Shown: positions 6,956 through 15,890, counted from the stretch's first letter. The stretch: 64,000 nt of DNA from Kribbella monticola (GCF_003261635.1 NZ_QFXK01000035.1:310001-374000), one strand, 5' to 3'. Program-made: numbers and translations. The notes: generated by a model not told the origin, from the sequence alone.

Positions 6956-9049
6956 TCAGGTCGCGGCGCCCAGGACCTTCCCGTTCTTCGGGCGCAGCAG
7001 GAACGCGCCGAGGTAGAGGACTGCGGCGATGATCAGCAGGCCGTGGAAGCCGATCAGCAGGCCGGCGTACTCCAGGCAGCCGCCCAGCATCGCGCCGAGC
7101 AGGTTGGCGCCGAAGCTCGCCGTACCGTCCGCGGTGTCGGTGAACCGCTTCGCGAAGATCACATTCGCGGCGAAGATCGGGGTGAACGCGATCACCACCG
7201 CGACCAGTGCCCGCAGGCCGACCGGCATCGAGAGCATCCAGCTGTCCGGGAAGATCCAGCTCAGCAGCAGTCCCGCGAACAGCACGACGAACATCACCTT
7301 GATCGGTGGGGTCTTGAACCGTCTGGTGACTTCGACGGCGGCCAGGACGGCGACCAGCACGCCGGCGAACACGATCGCGTTCACCACCCACGTCGTACCG
7401 AACAGCAGGGCGAACCCGGTGATGCTCTTGGTCTCCAGCAACATGAAGCCGGCGCCGAGCAGGAACAGGTCGGTGTACGGCCGCATCCGCCGGTACGACG
7501 AACCGCCGCCCGCGATGCCGACGCCGATCAGGCCGGCCAGCAGCACCAGCCCGAGCGTGACCAGGTACAGCGACGGGATGCGGTCGGTGAACAGGTACAG
7601 GAACGGCCGGTTGTCGGTGGCCGGCGGCGGGGTGATCGCGCTCGGCCCGGGCCACGCGGCTTGGCAGGTCTGGTCGGCCTCGGTCAGCCCCACGGTCACG
7701 ACCGCCTGCTGCAGGCCGTCGCCGACCTTGTCCACGCACGGCTTGTGCCCGAAGGCCTTCTCGGCCGTCGACGCCAGCCGGTCGATCAGCCAGGTCTCGC
7801 GGTAGTAGTTGTACATCGCGAAGGCGCCGCCCGGGTTCAGGTGGTCCTTGGCGGACTCGAAGGCTTGCTGGGTGAACAGGTAGCTCTCCAGCCGCAGCGA
7901 GCTCGCGCCGTTCACCAGCGTCAGCGAGTCCGGCAGCGCGAGCAGGATCAGGTCGTACTTCTTGTCGGTCCGGGACAAGTAGGCCCGGCCGTCGTCGATG
8001 TGCGAGGACACCCGCGGGTCCTGGTACGGGTGGTCGGGGTTCTTCGCCTTGCCGATGTCGCGGATCCGCGGGTCGATCTCGACCGCGTCCACGTGCGCCG
8101 CGCCCTTCTTCAACGCGATCGCCACATCGGAACCCGAACCGGCCCCGATGATCAGCACGTTCTTCGGGTTCTTGCCGACGTTCGCCCGCTCGTACGGCAG
8201 GCCGTACTGCGGTTCCCACTGCAGCCGCGAGTCGGCCGGGATCGCCTGCTGGTGCGGTACGCCGTTCACCGTGATCGTGAGCAGCGGCACGCCCTTCCAC
8301 TCGTAGCCCGCGGTCTGCACCTTGTAGTACGGCGACCAGCTGTTCTCCGGGCGGGTCGACTCGTGAAACAGCACGCCCACCATCACCAGCAGCGGCGCGA
8401 GCACCAGCGCACCGCTGAGCACGGTCGCGGTCAGCTTCTGCTGCCCACGAGGCCTCGGCACCATCAGCGCCACGAACATGGCCGTGACGATCAAACCCCA
8501 CCAGATCGGCGGCGCGCCCAGGAACGACAGTGCGGTGAAGGCGACGATGCCGACCAGGCTGCCGATCAGATCGAACCGGTACGCCGTGAGGCGCGGCAGG
8601 TCGGCGAAGCACCGGCCGACCAGCTCGGCCGGTCCGGCCAGCACGACGGCCGCCGCGACGAAGATGATCGGCAGGATCACCCAGGTGGGCGGGCCGGTGG
8701 TGTTCAGGCTGGTGAAGTAGATGACGCTGGACGACGTACCGCGGTTGACCGTCACCGGTTTCCACGCGATCACAGCGACCAGCAGGCCGAGCATGACGGG
8801 GGAGTAGTACGGCAGCCGCTTCGCCCGGCCCGAGCGCAGGATGCCGATCCCGATGCCGAGGAACGAGCCGAGCAGCACGAAGTTCGAGAAGTAGCTCAGG
8901 TGCACGACGTTCGAGCCGGTCCAGCGGATCAGCGCGAGCTCGAGGAAGAGCATCAGCGCGCTGGCCGCGACCAGGCGGGGCTTCACCCCCAGCGGATGCT
9001 GCCAGCTGTCAGGGGCTACTTGACGGGGCGTGGAGGAGTCGACTGCCAT
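6956..9049 (-). CDS. membrane-embedded spermidine synthase-like protein
   Basis: A 697-residue protein with about seven N-terminal membrane helices, a soluble Rossmann domain of the spermidine synthase type (VLIIGAGSGSDVAIALKKGA then VDAVEIDPRI), and about seven C-terminal helices. The class resembles the membrane-fused polyamine synthase homologues common in bacteria. In true aminopropyltransferases an Asp-rich catalytic loop (DSTDP type) follows; here the equivalent region reads LLALPDSLTLVNG, so the reaction may differ. ATG 9049 is preferred because TAACGT lies 8 nt upstream; ATG 9085 and 9142 are in frame. It is single, convergent with azlCD. Confidence 0.8.
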   Translation of the reverse strand: MAVDSSTPRQVAPDSWQHPLGVKPRLVAASALMLFLELALIRWTGSNVVHLSYFSNFVLLGSFLGIGIGILRSGRAKRLPYYSPVMLGLLVAVIAWKPVTVNRGTSSSVIYFTSLNTTGPPTWVILPIIFVAAAVVLAGPAELVGRCFADLPRLTAYRFDLIGSLVGIVAFTALSFLGAPPIWWGLIVTAMFVALMVPRPRGQQKLTATVLSGALVLAPLLVMVGVLFHESTRPENSWSPYYKVQTAGYEWKGVPLLTITVNGVPHQQAIPADSRLQWEPQYGLPYERANVGKNPKNVLIIGAGSGSDVAIALKKGAAHVDAVEIDPRIRDIGKAKNPDHPYQDPRVSSHIDDGRAYLSRTDKKYDLILLALPDSLTLVNGASSLRLESYLFTQQAFESAKDHLNPGGAFAMYNYYRETWLIDRLASTAEKAFGHKPCVDKVGDGLQQAVVTVGLTEADQTCQAAWPGPSAITPPPATDNRPFLYLFTDRIPSLYLVTLGLVLLAGLIGVGIAGGGSSYRRMRPYTDLFLLGAGFMLLETKSITGFALLFGTTWVVNAIVFAGVLVAVLAAVEVTRRFKTPPIKVMFVVLFAGLLLSWIFPDSWMLSMPVGLRALVAVVIAFTPIFAANVIFAKRFTDTADGTASFGANLLGAMLGGCLEYAGLLIGFHGLLIIAAVLYLGAFLLRPKNGKVLGAAT

Positions 9050-9057
9050 GGGCGGGG

Positions 9058-9063
9058 ACGTTA
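9058..9063 (-). promoter_or_regulatory. -10 box TAACGT for the membrane spermidine synthase-like gene
   Basis: TAACGT on the minus strand ends 8 nt before ATG 9049, and no Shine-Dalgarno lies between. It supports the shortest of three possible starts. Confidence 0.35.
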
Positions 9064-9181
9064 CCCGATCGGGTGTGTCCGGCATCACCCCAGCAGGGTT
9101 TTCTGTGGACAACCGTAGTACTGGCTGTTGTTTCGACGCCACGGACGGCGACCGGGAGGGCCGCCGTCCGTGGATCGTCGG

Positions 9182-10069
9182 TCAGTTGTGCGTGGTGCGG
9201 GTGGCCGGCTTCACCAGTTGGCAGCCGGTCTTGTTCAGGTCGATCGTGCGGGAGGAGGTCAGGCAGGTGTAGAACCACCAGGTCTGCTGGCCGTACGCCG
9301 CGCCCTGGTCGACCGTGACGTTGCCGTTCGCATCGACCTCGCAGGGGTTGTTCACCGTGCAGCGCTCGCCGTCCTCGTTGCCGGTGTTGTTGATGCCGAT
9401 CACTTCACCGGTGCTGGTGCTGACGATCGGTGAACCCGAGGTGCCGCCGATGGTCTCGCAGCCGGGCTGCTGGTACTTGATCGAGTTCTGCCAGGTCCAG
9501 TTGCCCTCGCGCAGGGTCGGGATGGTGGCCTGCACCGAGCAGGTGTAGATCCGCTTCCAGTAGCCGGAGACGACCGCCAGGCCGGCGCCGTTGGCCGGGG
9601 CCTGCTTGGCCAGTGTGAGCGGCGTGACGTTCAGCCGGGACTTGATCGAGGCGTAGCTCTCGTTCACTTCGTACAGGATGACGTCGGTCTTGGTCATCGT
9701 GCCGTAGAGGATCCGGCTCGCGCGGACGGTGCCCGCGTTGCTGGAACTCGGCCGCAGCAAGGTGATCTGCCGGCTGGACGACCGGTTCACCAGCACCTGG
9801 CCGGGGCTCAGGAAGCCGTTCTCGTAGCAGTGGCCGTTGGTGAGCACGAGCGCCCTGTCGGTGGACAGCGACTCGGCGTACCGGACGAGGGAGGCAGAGC
9901 AGTTGCTGAGGGCCGCGATACCGGTGAAGTCGGTACCTGGTGCGGCGACCTGGGACGCTGCGGGGGCTGCGGTGGCAGTCCCGGCCTCGAGGGCGTAGGC
10001 CTGGCTGCCGCCGAGCAGCAAGGCGCTGACCGCGACGGTGGTCGCGGCAACGGAACGGAACAGTCTCAT
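9182..10069 (-). CDS. secreted trypsin-like serine protease (S1/V8 type)
   Basis: A 295-residue exported protease. Residues 1-26 are a Sec signal peptide (RLFRSVAATTVAVSALLLGG...AYA-L). The catalytic triad is visible as His80 in LTNGHC, Asp129 in TKTDVILYEV and Ser211 in GGTSGSPIV. Several Cys pairs (57/81, 177/204 and later ones) suggest disulphides. AGGAAA 5-10 nt before the ATG is a plausible ribosome site. It is monocistronic, and an inverted repeat lies 27-49 bp upstream. It probably digests extracellular protein; specificity unknown. Confidence 0.9.
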   Translation of the reverse strand: MRLFRSVAATTVAVSALLLGGSQAYALEAGTATAAPAASQVAAPGTDFTGIAALSNCSASLVRYAESLSTDRALVLTNGHCYENGFLSPGQVLVNRSSSRQITLLRPSSSNAGTVRASRILYGTMTKTDVILYEVNESYASIKSRLNVTPLTLAKQAPANGAGLAVVSGYWKRIYTCSVQATIPTLREGNWTWQNSIKYQQPGCETIGGTSGSPIVSTSTGEVIGINNTGNEDGERCTVNNPCEVDANGNVTVDQGAAYGQQTWWFYTCLTSSRTIDLNKTGCQLVKPATRTTHN

Positions 10070-10482
10070 GGGCGGTTTCCTGTCCTCACGACGGAGCTTG
10101 CACTTGGGCGATGCAAGCAGGGCGTAGTCGCCTTAGGACTCTTCGTATCGGACTTTCGGTACCGCGAACCATCACAGACTGATGAAACTTGGCCTTGGTA
10201 GGGCGCATGCACGGGTTTACCTGCGCGAAGGCCTGGCCTCGGGGTGGCGCCTGCGGTGTGTGGTGGGGCTGTTACTGTTCGTTGCTCGATCCGCCCGCCT
10301 CGAACCAGGCCGGCCGCCGGTACGTCGTACCTGATGTCCGGTGGGTACGAGAGGCAGGGCGGCGCGCCTGATTTCGGCGACCGTCCGGCCATGGCCATAC
10401 TGAACGGCGCGCGACGTGCGGCTACGGGGGCCGTCCCGGTCGAGGATCGGCAGCCGCGCCGTACGGAGAACGGAAGGACGAC
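10070..10482. other. 413-bp intergenic region between divergent protease and LCP genes
   Basis: No convincing gene. It holds the inverted repeat at 10096-10118, a GGTACG-T-CGTACC palindrome near 10320-10332, and the Shine-Dalgarno GGAAGGA just before the LCP start. No tRNA-like fold or riboswitch core was seen. Confidence 0.6.
10096..10118. promoter_or_regulatory. inverted repeat GCTTGCA-N9-TGCAAGC upstream of the protease
   Basis: A perfect 7-bp inverted repeat 27-49 bp before the protease start codon. The position suits an operator, or a hairpin in the 5' leader. Confidence 0.4.
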
Positions 10483-11943
10483 ATGCCGCAGGAGAAGGCT
10501 GACCTGGGCAACCTCGCCGAACCGGTGCGATTCAAGCGCGCGCTGACGCTGTTGCTGATGACCTTGGTGCTGCCCGGATCCGCGCAGATCGCGGCCGGCA
10601 GCAAACGGGCCGGGCGCTGGGCCTGGCGGGTGATCTTCGGCATCGTCGCGATCGTCGTGTTCCTGGTGCTGCTGTCGCTGGTCTGGCGATCCGGCACGAT
10701 CAACCTGCTGGTCTCGCCGAAGACACTGCGGCTTGTGCAGATCCTGCTGATCCTGCTCGCGATCGGCTGGGCCGCGTTGTTCGTGGACGCCTACCGGCTC
10801 GGCCGGCCGCTGACGCTGGAACGCAACCACCGGCTGACCGCGAGCATCGTCGACGGCGTACTGGTCGTGCTGGTGATGAGTGTGCTGATCTACGGCAGCA
10901 CCATCGTGTCGGCGCAGCGCGATTTCGTCGCGAGCGTGTTCGGCAACGGCCAGAAGTCGAAGGCCGACAAGGGCCGCTACAACGTGCTGCTGCTCGGCGG
11001 CGACTCGGGCGCGGACCGGATCGGCACCAGGCCGGACAGCATCACGATGGCGTCGGTGGACGCCGAGACCGGCCGGACCGTGCTGATCGGCCTGCCGCGG
11101 AACATGGCGAAGATCCCGTTCCCGGCCGGCACCGAGATGGCCAAGCAGTTCCCGCACGGCTTCGAATGGAAGAACTGCGGACACGACTGCTACCTCAACG
11201 GTGTCTACACCTGGGCGATGGGCCACAAGCAGTTCTTCCCGGGCGTCAAGGAGCCCGGCCTGCTGGCCACCTCGCAGGCGGTCGAGGGAGTCACCGGGAT
11301 GAAGGTCAACTACTACGTGCTGATCGACATCGCCGGGTTCCAGCACCTGCTCGACGCGGTCGGCGGCATCACCGTCGACGTCGGCAAGAAGGTCCCGATC
11401 GGCGGTATCGGCGGGCCGATCAAGGGTTACATCCAGCCGGGGCGCAACCAGCACCTGGACGGGTACCATGCCATGTGGTTCGCGCGGTCCCGGGCGGGGG
11501 CCAGTGACTACGAACGGATGACCCGGCAGAAATGCGTGATGACCGCGATGCTGAACCAGTTGTCGCCGCAGAAGGTGCTGACGAAGTTCCAGGCCATCGC
11601 CTCGGCCAGCAAAGAGGTGGTCCAGACGAACATCCCGGCCGGCGAGCTCGGGACGTTCACCGACCTCGCGCTGGACTCCAAGAAGCTGCCGGTGTCAAGC
11701 TTCTCGCCGGTCCCGCCGCTGATCCACACCGGCGATCCGGACTTCGCGTTGGTCCGTACCAAGGTCGCCGAGGCGATCAGTAAGTCCGAAGCGCTGGACA
11801 AGGCGGCCTCGGACGGCAACGGTAAGAAGTCGAACACTCCGAGTAAGGCACCAACCAAACCCGCTACTTCCGGCAAACCCACCGGTAGCCCGTCCAAACC
11901 CAGCACCGACGTCGACGACGTCGCATCGATCTGTAAGGCCTGA
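10483..11943 (+). CDS. LytR-CpsA-Psr (LCP) family wall-polymer ligase
   Basis: A 486-residue membrane protein. Three to four hydrophobic segments occupy residues 17-145, followed by an extracytoplasmic LCP domain starting YNVLLLGGDSGADRIGTRPDSITMASVD, with the conserved arginines of the catalytic pocket (RPDS, LPRNM and MWFARSRAGASDYERMTRQ). LCP enzymes transfer wall teichoic acid, arabinogalactan or capsule from a lipid pyrophosphate to peptidoglycan. A Ser/Pro/Lys-rich tail (residues 430-480) is disordered. GGAAGGA precedes the ATG. The GT2 gene follows after 7 bases, so the two are co-transcribed. Confidence 0.92.
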   Translation: MPQEKADLGNLAEPVRFKRALTLLLMTLVLPGSAQIAAGSKRAGRWAWRVIFGIVAIVVFLVLLSLVWRSGTINLLVSPKTLRLVQILLILLAIGWAALFVDAYRLGRPLTLERNHRLTASIVDGVLVVLVMSVLIYGSTIVSAQRDFVASVFGNGQKSKADKGRYNVLLLGGDSGADRIGTRPDSITMASVDAETGRTVLIGLPRNMAKIPFPAGTEMAKQFPHGFEWKNCGHDCYLNGVYTWAMGHKQFFPGVKEPGLLATSQAVEGVTGMKVNYYVLIDIAGFQHLLDAVGGITVDVGKKVPIGGIGGPIKGYIQPGRNQHLDGYHAMWFARSRAGASDYERMTRQKCVMTAMLNQLSPQKVLTKFQAIASASKEVVQTNIPAGELGTFTDLALDSKKLPVSSFSPVPPLIHTGDPDFALVRTKVAEAISKSEALDKAASDGNGKKSNTPSKAPTKPATSGKPTGSPSKPSTDVDDVASICKA

Positions 11944-11950
11944 CCTGACC

Positions 11951-12979
11951 ATGGCTTTGTCCCACTGGCCCGCGGTGTCCGTCGTGATGCCGGTCCTGAA
12001 CGAGGAACGTCACCTCGAGGAAGCGGTCGGCCGCGTCCTCGACCAGGAGTATCCCGGCGAGCTGGAGGTGGTGCTGGCGATCGGTCCGAGCAAGGACCGG
12101 ACCCAGGAGATCGCCGACCGGCTGGCCGACGCCGACAAACGCATCACGATCGTGCCCAACCCGACCGGCAAGACGCCGGCCGGGCTGAACACCGGGATCG
12201 CGCACGCCCGCCACGACATCGTCGTACGGGTCGACGGCCACGGCGTCCTGACCCAGGGCTACATCGCCCGCGCCGTCGAGGTGCTGCTGGAGAGCGGGGC
12301 CGACAACGTCGGTGGCGTGATGGCGGCCGAAGGGCGGACGTCGTTCGAGATGGCGGTCGCGTGCGCCTACCGCTCGCGGCTCGGCCTGGGCGCCTCCACC
12401 TTCCACCAGGGCGGCAAGGCGGGCCCTGCGGACACGGTGTACCTCGGCGTCTTCCGGCGTACGGCGCTGGAGCGGGTCGGCGGCTTCGACGAGTCGATGC
12501 ACCGGGCCCAGGACTGGGAGCTCAACTACCGGATCCGCAAGACGGGCGGACTGATCTGGTTCAGCCCGGATCTGTCGGTGACGTATCGGCCGCGCTCGTC
12601 GCTGGCCGCTGTGGCGAAGCAGTTCTTCCACACCGGGCAGTGGCGTCGTGAAGTGATCCGCAGGCACCCGGAGACCGCCAACAAGCGCTACCTGGCGCCC
12701 CCGGTCGCGGTCGGCCTGCTGGCGATCGGAACCATCCTCGGCATCATCGGCCTGGCAACCGGCGTCAGCGTCCTCGACCTCGGCTTCCTGGCGCCGCTGG
12801 GCTACGGGTTACTGCTGCTGGCGGGCTCTGCCATGGAAGGCCGCTACCTGCCCTGGAAGGCCCTGTTCTGGCTCCCCCTGGTCTGCGCCACCATGCACGT
12901 CTCCTGGGGCCTCGGCTTCATCATCGGCCTCCAAGAACGCCCAGCCGGCCCCGCTCTCACCAACCCGGGCACCGCCTAG
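11951..12979 (+). CDS. family 2 glycosyltransferase, membrane-anchored
   Basis: A 342-residue GT-A glycosyltransferase: SVVMPVLNEERHLEEAV (nucleotide site), VVRVDGHGVL in place of the DxD region, GGFDESMHRAQDWELNYRIRK (acceptor ED motif) and about three C-terminal membrane helices (residues 235-330). This is the layout of enzymes that add sugars to polyprenyl-linked intermediates on the cytoplasmic face. The pairing with the LCP gene and the nearby Wzm/Wzt operon suggests a role in a wall polymer. Donor sugar unknown. A hairpin terminator follows. Confidence 0.88.
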   Translation: MALSHWPAVSVVMPVLNEERHLEEAVGRVLDQEYPGELEVVLAIGPSKDRTQEIADRLADADKRITIVPNPTGKTPAGLNTGIAHARHDIVVRVDGHGVLTQGYIARAVEVLLESGADNVGGVMAAEGRTSFEMAVACAYRSRLGLGASTFHQGGKAGPADTVYLGVFRRTALERVGGFDESMHRAQDWELNYRIRKTGGLIWFSPDLSVTYRPRSSLAAVAKQFFHTGQWRREVIRRHPETANKRYLAPPVAVGLLAIGTILGIIGLATGVSVLDLGFLAPLGYGLLLLAGSAMEGRYLPWKALFWLPLVCATMHVSWGLGFIIGLQERPAGPALTNPGTA

Positions 12980-12985
12980 AACTAC

Positions 12986-13025
12986 GCCGACACAGGAGCC
13001 CGCTTCGCGGCGCTCCTGCGTCGGC
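12986..13025 (+). terminator. hairpin terminator after the LCP-GT2 operon
   Basis: GCCGAC...GTCGGC outer stem and CAGGAGC...GCTCCTG inner stem, with one mismatch between them, starting 7 bases past the GT2 stop. Confidence 0.7.
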
Positions 13026-13161
13026 CGATTGCCCTGGAGCTCAGGGGAAAACGGATCAAGGCCGCGGGACCGAGTCCCAGGCCAGCTCGGTCACGGCGCC
13101 GTCTGGGCAGCTTGTGGCAGTAGGGCGGTGCTAACTCATCAAGGTCGACATCTCTGTGCGC

Positions 13162-13167
13162 TAGTGT
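13162..13167 (+). promoter_or_regulatory. -10 box TAGTGT for a probably leaderless hydrolase gene
   Basis: TAGTGT lies 8 nt before ATG 13176, and no Shine-Dalgarno lies between. Confidence 0.45.
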
Positions 13168-13175
13168 GCGCAGGC

Positions 13176-13988
13176 ATGTTTGGTGTGCGAGGGCGGACGG
13201 GGCAGTTGGCGTGGTACCGGACCGGTGAGGAAGCGGCCGAGGTTGCTTTTCTGCATGGGTTTTCTGACTCTGCGGCGTGCTGGGAGCCGCTGATCCGAGC
13301 GATGCCTGGGGTTCGGGCTCTTGCGATCGATGCGCGGGGGCATGGGGAGTCGGGGCTTCCGGAAGAGCCGCTCAGCTATGACGGGCAGAGTGGCGATGCC
13401 GCGCTTGTGTTGTCGGGTCAGCCGCGCAAAGGCGGGGTGGTCGTGGTCGGGCATTCGATGGGGGCGATGGCGGCTGCTTACCTCGCCGCGTCGAGGGCTG
13501 ATCTGGTTCGTGCTGTTGTGTTGGAGGACCCGCCGACCGGAGAGCCCCGGGACGAGCCGCGGGACGAGCCGCGGGACGAGCCGCAGGACGAGGGGCCGGT
13601 ACCGCGATGGCTTGCGGAACTCCGGGAGCTCGAGTTGCCGGACCGGATTGCGCGTGGCCGATCCAACGAGCCCGGCTGGCCCGAGGACGAACTCGAACCG
13701 TGGGCGGTGTCGAAGGCTCAGATCAACGCGCATTTGTTCGAACTGCCGTTTCAGCCACCGGTCCCGCTGACCGACCTGCTGGCCCAGACAACATGCCCCG
13801 TCCTGCTGATCCACGGGGACAGCGAGCGCGGCTCGCTGATCTCCACCGAGTACGCCGAGCGCTGCGGTCAAGCGGCGGCCGGCGAGTTCCGCGCGGTACA
13901 GATCGCCGGTGCCGGCCATTCGGTGCATCGCGACAACCGCGCGCAGTACGTCGCGGAACTCACGGCCTTCCTCGACCGGCACCGCTGA
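13176..13988 (+). CDS. alpha/beta-fold hydrolase
   Basis: A 270-residue serine hydrolase: oxyanion motif FLHGFSD, nucleophile elbow GHSMGA (Ser94), acid in LIHGDSERGSL and His in GAGHSVH. The cap region carries a repeated acidic-basic DEPR unit (four 12-bp repeats around 13542-13590), probably an exposed linker. ATG 13176 is chosen because the family core starts directly after it and a -10 box lies 8 nt upstream; longer in-frame readings have no family support. Substrate unknown. Confidence 0.85.
   Translation: MFGVRGRTGQLAWYRTGEEAAEVAFLHGFSDSAACWEPLIRAMPGVRALAIDARGHGESGLPEEPLSYDGQSGDAALVLSGQPRKGGVVVVGHSMGAMAAAYLAASRADLVRAVVLEDPPTGEPRDEPRDEPRDEPQDEGPVPRWLAELRELELPDRIARGRSNEPGWPEDELEPWAVSKAQINAHLFELPFQPPVPLTDLLAQTTCPVLLIHGDSERGSLISTEYAERCGQAAAGEFRAVQIAGAGHSVHRDNRAQYVAELTAFLDRHR
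13542..13590 (+). repeat. 12-bp tandem repeat inside the hydrolase gene
   Basis: Four near-identical 12-bp units encode EPRD-EPRD-EPRD-EPQD. Slippage could change the copy number in frame. Confidence 0.8.
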
Positions 13989-14003
13989 GCCCCGAGTAGG
14001 TAC

Positions 14004-14627
14004 TCAGTTCGAGGCTGCTTCCCAGGTGAAGCCGTCCGGGTCGGTGAAGGCTGCGTCGCTGGTGATCGCGAGGCGGTGGGAACCGGTGCCGTCGGCGGGG
14101 ACGCCGGCGTCCTTGGCGAGGGCGCTGCGGCCGTAGAGGGCCAGCTTGATGCCCTTCGGCGGCGCGGCGAACTCGACGTACTTGCGGCCGAAGCTGCGCG
14201 CGACGGTCAGGCCGTGCTCGACGTAGAACTGCTTGCTGGCGGCAACATCCTCGGCGCCGATCAGCAACACGATGTCGTCGACCTCGCGAGTCGCCGGACC
14301 GCTGTCCTTCTTGGCCGAGGTGGCGACCTTCCACAGCGATCCGTCGGGGGCCTGTACGACGCCGCCGTACCCCCACAGGTTCTTCTTGGCGGGCTTGACG
14401 ACGGTCGCGCCGGCGTCGAGGGCGCTCCCGAGCAGGCTGTCGACAGTCGACGGCTGGGAGACGACGAGCGACAGCGTGTACGCGCGGAAGCCGCTCGTGG
14501 GCGCGTCGGAGGCGCGCACGCGGATCCGGTCGCCCAGCCCGAACGCCTTGGCGTAGAAGGCCTCGGCGGCCACCGGGTCGGAGGATTCGAGGGTGATGGC
14601 TGCGATGGAAATCTCGGTGAGGTTCAT
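14004..14627 (-). CDS. VOC-family (glyoxalase/dioxygenase superfamily) protein
   Basis: A 207-residue protein with two vicinal-oxygen-chelate modules: residues 5-103 (ISIAAITLESSDPVAAEAFYAKAFGL ... GGVVQAPDGSLWKVAT) and residues 115-205 (VDDIVLLIGAEDVAASKQFYVEHGLTVARSF ... FTDPDGFTWEAAS). Two tandem betaalphabetabetabeta units are the normal size for a single-chain VOC protein. Metal ligands are not conserved clearly enough to name an enzyme. A TAGCGT box 7 nt upstream and no Shine-Dalgarno suggest leaderless initiation. Confidence 0.85.
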   Translation of the reverse strand: MNLTEISIAAITLESSDPVAAEAFYAKAFGLGDRIRVRASDAPTSGFRAYTLSLVVSQPSTVDSLLGSALDAGATVVKPAKKNLWGYGGVVQAPDGSLWKVATSAKKDSGPATREVDDIVLLIGAEDVAASKQFYVEHGLTVARSFGRKYVEFAAPPKGIKLALYGRSALAKDAGVPADGTGSHRLAITSDAAFTDPDGFTWEAASN

Positions 14628-14634
14628 ACCGAGA

Positions 14635-14640
14635 ACGCTA
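14635..14640 (-). promoter_or_regulatory. -10 box TAGCGT for the VOC gene
   Basis: TAGCGT on the minus strand ends 7 nt before ATG 14627, and no ribosome-binding site is visible. Confidence 0.45.
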
Positions 14641-15034
14641 GGCGCGCGGCATCCCCTGGCGCTTCTTGATTCCTGACCACCTTGGCGACCATCGCCTTCA
14701 CTGGAACAAAACTTGTAGATGGCGATTGGAAGTTTCCACCTGGTGAGGGACGTCCCGAGCGACAGGAACTGCGATGAAGGCGCGGGTGTGCTGTCGCCGA
14801 GGCGGCTCCTCGTGGGGTCGATGGGCGCCCGGGAGGAGCCGGGCGCGGACGGATGCGAGGTGGATCGTCATGGGCGTGGCGGATCGCGGCGACGCCTAGT
14901 GGTGCTCAGGAGGCATGGGCCTGCGGGCGAAGCGCCTTTTAGCCGCGACGGAGGAGCGGCGTCTGGGGGTGGGTGGGTCGAGCGGCCGACGGAGGAGGCG
15001 CGAAGCGGGGCATTTTTCCCCGTAGTACAAGCAA

Positions 15035-15072
15035 AAAACCGCCCAGCCGCGGGGTGCGGGCTGGGCGGTTTT
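15035..15072 (-). terminator. rho-independent terminator of the ABC exporter operon
   Basis: A perfect 14-bp stem (15035-15048 with 15059-15072) with a 10-nt loop; on the minus strand it ends in a run of six T. It lies 12 bases past the ATPase stop. Confidence 0.9.
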
Positions 15073-15083
15073 GGAGAGTGCGG

Positions 15084-15890
15084 TCAGCGTTTGCCGGTGG
15101 CTTCTTCGTTGTAGGCGTCTACTACTTCCTTGACGTCGCCGTCCATGCGCAGGACGCCCTTGTCGAGCCAGATGGCGCGGTTGCAGGTGTCGAGGACGAC
15201 GTCGAGGCTGTGGCTGACCAGGAAGACGCAGCCGGCCGAGGAGCGGAGTTCCTTGATCTTCTTCTCGGAGCGGACCCGGAACTCGGCGTCACCGGTGGCC
15301 AGCGCCTCGTCGACGAGCAGGATGTCGTGGGTCTTGGCCGAGGCGATCGCGAACTTGAGCCGCGCCGACATACCCGAGGAGTACGTCGACATCGGCAGGT
15401 CGATGAAGTCGCCGATCCCGGAGAACTCGACGATGTCGTCGTAGCGCTCCTCGATCTCGGCCAGCGTCATGCCCATCGCCAGGCAGCCCAGGACGACGTT
15501 GCGATCGCCGGTGAGGTCGTTCATCATCGCGGCGTTGACGCCGAGCAGCGACGGCTGGCCGCCGGTGTAGATGGCGCCCGAGGCGGGCGGCAGCAGGCCG
15601 GCGATGGCGCGCAGCAGGGTCGACTTGCCGGAGCCGTTGCGGCCGATCAGGCCGATCGCGTCGCCCTTGTACGCCGTGAAGCTGACGTTCTTGACCGCGT
15701 GCACCTCGCGGATGGTGGGCCGGTCCTGGCGCTTGAGGATCCGCCGGAACGCGCTCGCGGCGGTGCCCTTGCCACCGGACGCGGTGACCTTGTAGATGAT
15801 GTTGACGTTGTCGGCGATCACCGTCGGGACAGCATCCGACGCGGCGGCGTACGCCGCCGCCTTCGGAGCTGCCGTCTCAGCCACGGCCAT
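15084..15890 (-). CDS. ABC polysaccharide exporter ATPase (Wzt/TagH-like)
   Basis: A 268-residue ATP-binding subunit: Walker A GRNGSGKST (83-91), signature SSGMS (171-175) and Walker B ILLVDEA (190-196), then the switch His in LVSHS. The degenerate signature YSSGM and the NxxLLG/G-loop pattern are typical of Wzt/TagH/RfbE subunits that export lipid-linked O-antigen, teichoic acid or galactan. It lacks the C-terminal carbohydrate-binding domain of long Wzt proteins, so recognition is probably not chain-end-cap dependent. ATG 15890 overlaps the permease end by 14 bp. Last gene of the operon. Confidence 0.93.
   Translation of the reverse strand: MAVAETAAPKAAAYAAASDAVPTVIADNVNIIYKVTASGGKGTAASAFRRILKRQDRPTIREVHAVKNVSFTAYKGDAIGLIGRNGSGKSTLLRAIAGLLPPASGAIYTGGQPSLLGVNAAMMNDLTGDRNVVLGCLAMGMTLAEIEERYDDIVEFSGIGDFIDLPMSTYSSGMSARLKFAIASAKTHDILLVDEALATGDAEFRVRSEKKIKELRSSAGCVFLVSHSLDVVLDTCNRAIWLDKGVLRMDGDVKEVVDAYNEEATGKR

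Larger units (their letters stand above)
14628..15083. other. 456-bp non-coding stretch rich in repeats and hairpins
   Basis: No reading frame here resembles a known family. The left end holds the promoter of the VOC gene. The middle (about 14900-15022) is purine-rich and structured, with CGACGGAGGAG repeated near 14953 and 14989 and a small hairpin CGGGG-N7-CCCCG at 15006-15022. The right end is the terminator of the ABC exporter operon. It could encode an untranslated RNA or be a gene remnant. Confidence 0.45.

Noticed and set aside
6945..8765. 606-codon minus-strand frame in another phase
   Set aside because: Overlaps the membrane spermidine-synthase-like gene on the same strand in the wrong phase; Arg/Pro/Ala-rich without hydrophobic segments.
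7043..9118. 691-codon plus-strand open frame
   Set aside because: Antisense to the membrane spermidine-synthase-like gene; composition is low-complexity Arg/Asp/Gln and no motif is seen.
14719..15114. 131-codon open frame on the plus strand
   Set aside because: Arg/Gly-rich composition, no family resemblance, and it runs through the terminator hairpin of the opposing operon.
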